From Meandrina meandrites (Eukaryota > Cnidaria > Anthozoa > Scleractinia > Meandrinidae): a stretch of DNA of 64,000 nucleotides. Below, piece after piece: positions 29,191 to 41,090 of this stretch. Made by a program: the position numbers and the translations under genes. Below the pieces are notes generated by a model, which was not told where the DNA came from, ran no database searches, and saw nothing but the letters and a program-made list of their open reading frames with translations. How positions within the stretch are numbered: position 1 is the stretch's first letter; each line of letters starts with the position of its first letter. The DNA lies in contig OY855904.1 of NCBI GenBank assembly GCA_963693305.1, positions 11,921,996 through 11,985,995 of the forward strand, read 5' to 3'.

Positions 29191-32100
29191 CTTTATAAGC
29201 CACAGAGTAAACATTGGTAAACATGGATCGTTGATCCAGCGGTAAAAGGTTCGTGAGACTGAACAAAGTTTATGGGTCACGGGACCATTTTAATACTAAC
29301 GGAAATTATAGTGGGGCAATCACAAGAACTTTGGGAGTGATCATGATAAAACGGCAGGGTGCGGCTAATATAAAGAATAAAATATACATGGATAACACGA
29401 TTTGATCATCAAAATTCTTAAAACACGAATCAACGAGAAGCTGATAGTTTCCTGTTTCAAAACCTATCATCAGTTCAGACCTTCATTTTAACGCAAATAA
29501 AGTTCATTTTCCTATAAAACTGATATATATTTTTTTAAAACTAGGTCTTATTTTGAACTAGAAGCGAAAGGAAAATATTGGCTTGATTAGAGTACGCGCC
29601 AAAAAGAGCGCGAAAAATCAAACGTGTACACTGGGCAAGGAATCTATGTCGATACGATTCCTACGTGATATCAGCTGGGTTCTAATTAGAAGGCGGAACC
29701 TGGGTACCAGTACTAGGATACGCAATGTCAGCACCTGCCTACTTTAAAACTGGACATTCACTTGAAATTTTCGCATCTGCCTGTCTACTCTCCTATAGGC
29801 GCCCTCCTACGTCAAAGCGTAATAAAACATTTATGGAACGTCGACTCGAAATAATTCGCAGCGCGCGTTCTATCCATTTCAACCTTCATCTTGACCTCAA
29901 GGGCTCGTGATAATATAGCACATTTTTTTGGTAGTATTAAATAAAAACAATTTACCATGTACAGCCTGTATCTGAGACCATCCGAGACCAGGAATAGTTG
30001 CTCGGATGCCTAAAAAATATTGTTTCCCCTTCTTGACTTTCTGACTTCACTGTGGCCCTAAGGCGGGATTCTTCCTTAAGGCCGTTTTGCCGCCGCGTAA
30101 CTTGGGTTGAATGCGAATATCTCGTTCGCGTTTCAAGCAATCCAAAAACTGTTCACTCATCCCATGAATCTATGTTTTGCAGTGTTTTGTAAATTTTTGG
30201 GTGATTTTTAGGGATACTTGGGAGGAGATAGTTTTTCTCAAAGGATTAGTGAAATTTAGATAAAGAAATGGTGAAGATTTAAGGAGGCTCGCAACGGTTT
30301 CCAGCGCTTTCCAGCTCTTAAACTTTGATGGGTCAGTACTACAAATCTTTATCAGTTGCTGCTACAATAATGATATCGACCAATTGTCCAATCATTGCTG
30401 AATAAGTTGTGGTCCTTTTCATGACGTCACTGGTTACTATAGCAACAGTTTTACCTGTTAAAAACACCCTTGATTTTCCCTTTAAGTGCTTATAACTCAA
30501 AAACGAGTCGAAAATTTAAGGTGGCTCTGAAACTGCTCCGGAGAAATTTTTTTAACTTTGCAAAAAGTTGCATCTTAACATGCCAATCATTATTCAATAA
30601 TAAAAAATGGGGGTCACCGGACTCGTTTTTGAGTTATAAGCACTTAAAGGGAAAATTAAGGGTGTTTTTAACAGGTAAAACTGTTGCTATAGTAACCAGT
30701 GACGTCATGAAAAGGACCACAACTTATTCAGCGATGATTGGACATTTGTTCGATTCATTATTGTAGCAGCAACTGATAAAGATTTGTAGTACTGGCCCAT
30801 CAAAGTTTAAGAGCTTGAAATTGCTGGAAACCGTTGTGAGCCTCCTTAATGTGATTTTAAAGTTAGAATTTGAAGTTAAAAATTAGTAGATGGACACCCA
30901 AACAGTCCCCTGACAACCTGGGATGGCGTCAACTGTCTGGTGGTTTTCCAAAAATAATTTTCTTTCTTCTATTCCTTCTTTAAACCTCTTAAAATTTTAC
31001 TCAAATTCAGGTAGAACCCCGCCTTAAAGGAGCTGTGTCACGGATTTTAGCCAAATTTAGGCATGGGAAATGCCCATAAAATTCGGTGAAATATAAAAAT
31101 AACCGCAGACAGTAAAGGAACATTTCACTTACGTTCACTTGAGGGACACTAACCTGCTTTTCGGAGACGGAAAGATTTTTCACCGTCATTCCAAGACGCA
31201 GAGCCTCTTCAGCCGTGAACAGCGAGTGTGCAGATGATTCATTCACTGCCGTGACATTCCTTATAATCCGATGGGCGTTACTCCGGACGGTGGCAACGGT
31301 CAACAGAGACTTGTTTGCAGAGGCCTGAGCCCGATGAGATTCTGCGTGAAAATTGCTAGCAACATCCAGCATTCTTTGTGCATGTTCATGCACTCGCTTT
31401 GCTTTCGACACAGCGGTTTGGGCAGCAGTAATTGCAGTTTCGGATCCCTGCAGTAGCTGAGTACCATTAGAAACCACAGCTTCCACCTCCTCGCCCAAAA
31501 GTACCGATCTTTCAATAGCCGCATTAACCTGAGCTATCACAGGCGCACTGGATTGGTATAAGCCATTGGTTTGATTGAGGTATTGCTCTGCCAAATTCCT
31601 TGCATCGGTTGTTTTTCTGTTCAGGTCTTGTAATACCTTCGTTCATGAAATAAGAGTATATATGTTAATGCCACGGTTAATGTCTCTCTTTTGCCATAGC
31701 AACCGTCCTATGAGAAAAACTGAACATTAGATTACCTTATTGTTAATTATTTTCGAGGGAAAGTTTTCGCGAAAATTAACCACGCGAAATGTTATACCCT
31801 GCTATTAACATCATTCTTTGGTCAACGTTAACCCAAGCTTACTCCCGGTAATAATTACCTTGTCCATGTTTGAGCTCTCTTCTAGTTTCTAGGGTTGCGC
31901 CTCGCATGGGTAACATTCCCGTTCGCGCAATTCCTTTTTGGTCTTTTTCTCTTCTTTTTCTTAATTATTATTGTCAATTTAAATTTTGAGACCAGTAAAG
32001 TTGATAGATAATCAATATCATCTCCTTGCTGCAGTTCTTGTGAGATATCCGTAGCGCAGTCGTCACAGTAGTCAGTTTCGTTTTGTTATATGGTTTTGTT

Positions 32101-35100
32101 CGCTGTCATTGGAAACTATTGCTATGGAAAATTAAAATCAGTTGTGCCAATTCTGAGACAAACAGTATGTTAAAGATAGTTCCTTTTAATGTATTTTTAT
32201 GGCCAAATCAAGAAATTTAAGTCCCACGAAATATGCCTGTTCCGTTTTCGCCAAATCATGTTCCCGCGAAAATAAGTAAAATAAAGTAGTTCCTAGGATT
32301 GAGGTTGTAGGGCTATAAATGCTCGAAAATGTTTCCTGTTTGAATTTTAAACGGTTTTATTTACCTTAATCGACATTTAACGGTAAGCAATACGGTATTG
32401 ATTAAACTTACACTGCTCCTGTCAGGGTTTGCCCGACTGGCCTCCGCCAACATCGCTAAGCTCTCATTGTACGCTCTGGTGGCACTCGCTAGTTTGTCAA
32501 GCACCAGTGCTACTGTTTGATCTCCAAGTACATTCACCGCAGAGGCGTTTTCATGCAGCGGCTCCAACAGAGAAGCAACTTGGGCCTGCGTGTTGTTGAC
32601 AGTTCGCACCCTTTCAAGGGCATTTTCCGCTGTTTCCACTGCATACTCCACTCGCGCGTGGATGGTTTCATTTGCTATAAGTGTACGATTTTCATGCTGT
32701 ATCACGCCTTCGGTAAGATTTACTATCTGTTCAGCTACACGCGACAGGGATCTGGACAAGACTTCATCTTGCTCTAGTTCCAGTCTCATAGGCGTGTCCA
32801 ATAAGCGGAACGCTTCCCTGATGACGTCACGAATCTGCGTCTCTATCCTCTCAATCTCTTCCTTATTGTCGTCCACGATAGCTGTGTAATGTAACGTGTC
32901 ATTCACTGCTGTTGCTACAGTGTCGTTTAGCCTTGCACTCAGATCGTGGAAAGCTGTGCTAAATCGCAGCCACTGATATGTTGAATTGCTCTCCAGTTCC
33001 ATGGCCATGGTGACTTTTGGGGCGAGTGCGCTGATCTCCGTGACAAGCTCACGCAGGCGTTCAACAAACGTCTGATTGTGAATCATGGCGGGATGGTTCA
33101 TAAGAACCATGAGAGGAACCTGTATGCTTAAGATGTGGGCGCGAAGTAAATTCACATCATCTTGAACTGACGAGTAACACGATGAGCACTCTGAAACAAT
33201 ATGGATAAATGACAAAATAAGCTAAACTTGAAGTAGCTCATCTGATCTAATTTCTCCATAACTATTGATGTAAACTTGAGCATACAGGTTATGAGAAAAG
33301 AGAAACAGATACTTCAATCAAATTGTATAAAAATGTAATCAAATTCGATTCGCTCAAGTTGTACTGAATTATATGGATCTTGATATTAGATTGATAACTA
33401 AATTATGCATAAATCTTAATCTGCTTTGCTTTTACAATAGTTGCATATATGATCAATGATATTTGTTCATATCACGGGACAAGGGTAACAATCATTACAA
33501 TGACGAAATGCGACTTATAAATAGCATCTATATTTCCAAACAGAATCTTTGAGCGAAGTGTCGCATCTGATCGTGTTTACTTAGTTTGTTATCATTTTTT
33601 TAATTAATCTAAAGCAGAAACAAAATGAAACCCAATCTATTCTCCTTTTCTCCCATGCTTGTTGCTGGTGCATGTTCTTCAGGCTTCACGTTCTAATAAT
33701 GCCATCTGATGGCGGTATGTACAATTGTCGTGATTTGCCAGGTGGGATAAATTACTTCAGTTTTGGTCTCACGACATATTAACCACCTTACTAAACCGTC
33801 CCAATATCTGACAAACACTTCACAACCAAAACACATCCTCAAGACACAATATACCACAATGTGTTATCCTGTGTATATGGAACCTCAACGTTACTGATCA
33901 CATTCCTTAATTTAATGTTAGGCGGAACCAAAGAACAACGTGCAGAAAACTACATAATTTTACAGTATAATTGTGAAGAAGCATCAATGTTTTGTGGTTA
34001 TATTTACCTTTGCAGCTGAACAAACTAGCCGAAGTATTCCAGCTGTTTTCCATGCACCTGTCACAGCGCCTGCCACCAATTCTCGCTGTTGTGTTACACA
34101 CACACTGGCCTGTCTCTTGGTCACACAAGGTCACGTTACCGAAAGCGGTACCGAGCGGGTCACAGTCACAGGCTAATGAAGAAGGAACAGAGATCAGTTT
34201 AAGGAGCGGCATGAAACAAAAGACAGACTGAAAATAAGTAAATTGTACCGTTTGGAGCCACAAGATAAATATGGCAGGTAGGAGAACGGAAATGTAAATA
34301 CAACCTATTGAGATTTTTCAGTGTTTTACTTACAAAGGAAAGCTATTAAAGTAAGGAAGTCGTTCCCTCAAGATCTGTGTGAGTGGGTGGGGGACTATAT
34401 GGGTCTGATGAACCACTTAGCGTGTTATATTTTTCATTTTAACAGCTTCATATTGTTGTACCTCTTAAAGAAGCCAGTACGTTAGATAACTTGACGTTCA
34501 ACGACCATTGTTGTCAGTGATGGTTTTTTTGCGACCAGAGTAACTTAAATTGACTTGTCGCTTGTCAGTAATAAAAGAATTTGAAATTCATAGTTAAGGA
34601 TGAACATGTTAAGTTAAGCCATTCGCTGCCTGGATCAAACGGATTCTCGTACCTTTTAGGACTTCCTGAAATTTCCGACGAGCATCCCGGTCACTCTTAT
34701 GTGATTGCCTCCCCCGGCCCCTTCCCTCTACTGACTTCACCTGGACACGTCACATCTTGCTAAGCAGCGTTTCTGATGAAATCCACGAGCTAAGTCATTT
34801 CTTTGAGGTTGAAATCAAGCCTCATTGTCAGACTGATGAGAACCAGACTATTAAAATAGAAATGTGAAAGGACCCTGGGATGAATTTAAAGGAGTTACTT
34901 TTTACAATACCTTGACAGCCGTTCTCTGACAGTCCCCAGTAGCCAGGTTTACACCGTGTACACTCTGGTCCCTGTACATTGTTTGTGCACAGGTCACAGC
35001 GATCTCCATAGGTACCCAGTTGGCAGTTGGTGCACACACCAGTCTCCCCGTCACACTCGCTACTTCTGTTGTTACATGAACACAGAACACAACGACCGCT

Positions 35101-38100
35101 TGGCCCACTACCAACAATCTCGCGAGTGTATCCTGAGGAAAAAAAGAACCATAAAAAAGATTTTAACAAAGCAAAACACAGGGAGTCTGAGAGGCATTAT
35201 AAATTTAACAGTAAAACAAACGGCAAAACCTTACGGTAAGGAAACGAAGGCTTAACTCTAATGATCCGGATGATCTTGCGCGCCTCAAAGGTTTGTTATA
35301 ATTGTTGTTTATGCTGCTCTGAGGGAGTTATGCTGAATCAGCCTGAGCAGCAGGTACAAAATTACATTACAGCCTTGCGCAAGTTTCGTAATTTACTGCC
35401 CTGGACTACACATTTCCTGGTGCCATTTCAAGCCCTACATTTGAATATTGGCTGACGTGGGGGATTACAACTGTAAAGAGACTAGTGAAAATGGTGATTA
35501 TTACCTTGCACGCACAGCTCACATGACAGCCCTGTGTAGTTCTCGTGACACGTAGCATTCTCTACAAATCCAACACTCACTTCACCAGGTACACCTTGCT
35601 CGCTCACGGCTGTTTCCAAAGAGATCTCCTTAAATGTCACACTTCCAGGTATGTAGTACGTGGCACGGATCCTAAGTGATGTCAGCTCTGCCAGAATAGA
35701 CTGGAAATCTAGCGGTGAAACTGGCTCTTCGCCAACCACGTGCGTTTCATCCAGTATCACGTGATAAGACGTGATGTTTGGAGAGGGGGAGGGTATGAGG
35801 TTCAATGCCACTTCACTTGCTCCACTCACTAGGATGATGTCACCATTTGCTGAAGCAGGGTTTTGCCCAGGACTCGGATCTCTTATATCCATCTGTAAAT
35901 TACGAATTAGAACATTTTAGTTTTTAAAGATCTCATTTCTGTTCGCAAATACCTAGTGTTTGGCTTATAAAACTCACGTAGCGCAGCAAACTCCAGTCAA
36001 TTTGCAGAACGTAGATGCCGTGTTTTGGCCAATCAGTTGATAAGCCAAAACAACCTTTACATATCTTGATCAAGGACAAAATGTTTCCGTCGACCAATCA
36101 GATACAAGGCAAAACCAATCATAATTTGACTCTCGCGACTTTCCCATGCTTACTGCCAGTAACAGTTTTTCGTTTAAGAAATCTGATTGATTCACCAACA
36201 GTCGTTGGAAAAAAAGCTGTTTGTAGCTATAAATGATTACTATTTCTGCCCATGAAGTATTTTCCACGTACCTTATTGTTACTTAGCGGAACTTAATTTT
36301 CGCGAATCACAAAAAATCGCGAAATTAAAGACCCGAGAAAAAAAGGCTTTCGCAAAAATTAACCACGCGAGATTAAATACCCTACTACATAATTCGTTAA
36401 TCAACGTTACCGTTAGTTTACTACAAAATTATCTTGCCCATGTTCTCTATTTAAGTTTCTGCGTTCTCTGCTTGTGAATCAATATCATCTTTCTGTAAGA
36501 TATCCTTGATACAGTAGTCAAACTAGCTCTGCTTTGTCCATAATGTTCGCTTGATAAAATGTATGCTATTTACAAGGCTAAAAGGTTAAAATTTGTGCTT
36601 TGCTTTGTTGAAAAGGGACTGTCAAACTATTTTCAGTTTCGTTTTGTTATACGGTTTTGTTCAGTGTCATTGGAGACTACTGCTATGGTTAAATCAGCTG
36701 TGCCAATTCTGAGACTAAGTTTGTTAATGCAGATCAGTATTTTGACAATTTTCACGACATTTATTGCCTTCCGACGTATTTTTTTGGCCAAATCGCGGAA
36801 TTTAAGTCGCACGAAATATGCCTGTTGAAATAATTTTCGCGAAATTAAGTTCCCGCGAAAATAAGTAATACTTACTTCGACATTTAACCGCTGACCGTAA
36901 GATCTGAACTGTGGGCCGAGGAACAATGGTGGTGCTGTAATGTACAGTGTCGACACAGTGGAAGTGATGACAAGGCCGTCAGATGAGGAGTTGGCAAATG
37001 GAACGCCACCACCTGCTCTGTCCACCACAAACCATTCAAACACTGCAAAGACAAAAACATATCATGGATTACCACTTCACTTTGAGCATTAAAACAAAAC
37101 TAAAACACTATCACAGGGCGCAGGGTTTACAACACTTGTGGTTATTAATGTAAAATACACAGTTACAGGAAATAATCTCGAACATTGCCAAATTAAATTT
37201 AGGCATCTCTGAGCAGCCAAATTGGAGCAGTGTTATTATACATGCAACGCTCCAGATCTGCGTGAACCAATTCATCGAGAAATTGGATTTTGTTTTGATT
37301 AAATAGCCAGCCGGTAATTACTTCAGTTCGGTCTTGCGACATACCATAGCTTATAACAGTCTGGGGACCTGCACAAATAAAAGACACTTGCCTGTTTCAT
37401 TGACAAAATGACTTGTAATAGTTGATGCAACAAATCCATTGGCTGATTTACAACTGAGTGCTCGACCGTAGCCGAAACAATGTAGACATCCCTGTTGATT
37501 AGCAGTGTCCAGATTGAATGTACCATCTTTGCAGCTGTCACAGTTAAAGCCTTCAACGTTGTCCTTACAGGGGCACTTCCCTGTTATCAAATGGCAAGCA
37601 CCATGCAAAGACCCAGCACTTGAACACTGACAAGCTAAAAGACAATTTAGAATAATGTTAAATGTCATGGGTTTATAAAACGTCAGAAGGGATTTTGAAT
37701 GTGTCTAGAAAACGTTTGAAAATGAGCTGATAAAAAAACGACTTCAAGACACTGATGATGGATTAAATGAAAGCCAATCTCCGTTCTTCACTGCTCATAA
37801 CTGACACTTTACCGTATTGCGTATTTGAGTTAAGTAACACAGGAACAAGGAAGGACTGAAAAGGATTAGGCATGAAGGAAGAACTTTTAAGTTTAGGCCA
37901 ATTGCACTCATCGGATACGTTTGCTGAACAAGTAATTTTGTAAATAGTATCTTCCAGAAGAACTGAAACTGTGTTAATTAGAAATGTCAGCAATTCTCTT
38001 ACGGCTGCATCCTGAAGAAGAGAATCCATAAAATCCATTATCACAGGAGTCACAGGTCCGTCCCACCACACCAGGCCGACAGTTACACTGGCCTCCATAA

Positions 38101-41029
38101 GCTTCACATTGGGAACTTGTCACACTACCAACAGGATCACAGCCGCATGCTGCAGAGACAAGAAAGGAAAGCATATATCCGAGGATTCTTTTACCAATAT
38201 TCTAGCAATGGCCTTTTGGGAATATTGGTGGGGGTGGGGGGAGAGAGAGGGCATATAGAGAGGATGCCTCTTAGGAGAAGGGGGCTTGAATTTACAATCA
38301 AATCACCTAGAACAAATGAAAAAAAAACGGTAGGGGAAGCTTATTAGTTTGTTAACGTTTATATCATATGTTTCTCCACCAAAGTAAGTATACAGCAAAA
38401 TGATAACTCTATAACTACAGTCCAGACATTATTCTTGGAATTGGGTTGACATCATGGGAAGGGAAGAATCAAACTCCTCAATCGTCATCACTAAATTTAA
38501 ACTCTAGATCATCCTCTTAAGGCATTGGTAGCGTTATGGTTACTACAAGTCAGTGGTTACTGGAAACTCTACACAAGCATGTAAATGGATTCTGGCAAAT
38601 TATCACTGAGTAGGTGAGAAATGAAATACTAGACACTTACCTAAAGTACCATTGTATATTTCTGCACTAGCAGAAAACACTAGTTCATTGCAATAAGCTG
38701 GCTCTGGTTCTGCACGAGACAAAGATACCCGTGTACAGTTCTGCAGTTGATTTTGGATTTCTCTTGTTGACTCAGTGTAAACTCTGGTCAGACTGACATC
38801 AGGAATCAAGACCAAAGAATCAACAAGGATTGAGCAGTTGTCACCGCCGTCAGTACTGCTGTAAGTCAGTGAGAAGTTGTACATTTCTCCTGACAGCAGT
38901 GCTACAGTTTGGGGTGACCTCCATGCCTGCCTTGAGCCTTGTGGTAGCTCATTAGCTAAGATATCAAACTCCACACTGTCATTTGAGCTGGTGCTTGTGA
39001 TATTGAAGACAAGCTTTGTGGCAAAACCAAATGTGCAAAATCTAGTGGTGCTGTAACGAATAACACCATAGAACTGATGGCTGGCCAACACTTCAGCACC
39101 ACTGATGTGAGCATACTCTCCAGGATAGAGAATGGCATAGCCATGGCCAGTGAAGTCTACACCTTGACCCTCAGAGGGAGTCAAAGTTGTGAAGGTGCCA
39201 TCCATGTCTTCTACTTCAAACTTGACAAAGTCCAAGGTTGGATAAAAGCCCCCTTGCTGAGATCTTTCACACTGGCTTCCTTCGAAACCACGACGGCAGA
39301 AACAAGAACCTAAACAAAGACAAGTTTAGCTGGAACTCATTGCCATATTTTCCAAGATGTATAGTTTAGAGTTTGCAAGGGCGAACAGACATTTCATAGA
39401 TATTCAAAGTCATTAACATTCCTAAAATGGCACATTTGTGCTATATCATCATTTGACTCTGAAACTATCAGAATTCACATCGTTTTTCATTCATTATTTA
39501 AATTTTGAATCCACAGTGTGGCTTAAATAACAGTTCTAATTAGAATGGTAAAAAGAAAAAGTGAAGGATTCTCCGGTAGTTGTAGTCAAATGACACCATC
39601 TTTCCAATCAATTTCTGCCATGACTTTGAAAGATCTCCGAGGAGGATCCAAACATATCACATTGTTCATTCAGTGAAATTAGGATAACAGTCCACATCAT
39701 TTGAGATACAGCCAATAAGAACACATGATTCAACCACGGCAATAAATTACACAACTCACCATAACATGGAATAATATAAATCTACTCACCTGTCACTTTA
39801 TCACACTGAGGGAAAGCCGCACCTAAATTACAGGGACACCGCAAGCAATCTTTATCCTCAGTAATTGGAAAAAAGTAAAAGCCATCTTTGCATTCCACAC
39901 AGTATCTGCCTTGCACACTCTCCTTACATGGACACTCCCCTGTATACTGGTCACACTGGATGGTGTTGTTAACTGTTCCAAGGTTATTGCACCCACAGGC
40001 TGAAGGAAAAGGTTAACGATATTCTTAGATCACTACCAACAAAACTAGACACCATGCATTTTAGGTCTCATATATTTTTTAAAGTCAACTGTGTATCTAA
40101 CATTAATGAGAATAATTTCCCAACAACCTGGACAGGGGAGAGCAATACTGAAATGAAGCTAACCTCTGCATTCACCAGGAGGATTTCCTCTGTATCCCCA
40201 ATAACCTGGAATACACTGATCACATTGCCGTCCAAACACATTGTTTTTACATTGACATTGCCCAAGCTGCTTTGTGGGTGTAGCTTCTTGCAGACATGTC
40301 CCATTATCTGTGATACCCTCTGGGAAGCAGTCACAAGCTGCAAGGAAAAATATTGCAATTAGTTTCAAAAAGCTTTACTGTTGTTTGGTGGTTGTCAATC
40401 ATCTGCACCTCCTATTCAAGAGCCACTTGTTCTAATACTCGGTTGTATCCAATCTCAAGAAATCCTGTGTTTCAAAACTCATTGTTTAGTTAACAAAACA
40501 CAAGTTTGCGTTAAACCAGAAAGAAGTGAGTACCAAAAACATTTTGTGCATCCATGGAGATTTGCAAGTAGATATACACGTAATCATTCATGAACCCGAC
40601 ACCGTTCTCCACTATCAATTCAAAGGACAATAATATATTGAATCTTGTGCCGTTCACAAAATGAGAAAAAATATATTTTTTTTTATTGAGCTAGCTACCC
40701 ACCACTGAGATTTCAGGTTTTTGGGACAATACAGCACCAGGGAAAGTCTGCTGTGAAGGTTGTGTCATTGATAACTGCAATTAACTGAAATTTTTTATAC
40801 AAATTTTGCCTTTTGGTTGAATCCAAATGCAAAAAAATCAAAATTAATCAAATTATCACAGATCAAAGATAAATATTATACCTTGAGTTTCATAATTAGT
40901 TTCATTTTGACGTTACAAATGTGAAATGTACTATTTATTTGCCACTTTAGAAATGAGAAGAGATTTGAGGTGTATCATCTTGCAGTCACTTAATGTACTA
41001 ATAAAGTTTCTGATTGATTGGTTGGTTGG

Positions 41030-41090
<61 letters not shown>

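Noticed and set aside
37199..37387. Extra coding exon in the intron between laminin exons 7 and 8
   Set aside because: The frame has no laminin cysteines, and exons 7 and 8 join correctly without it.
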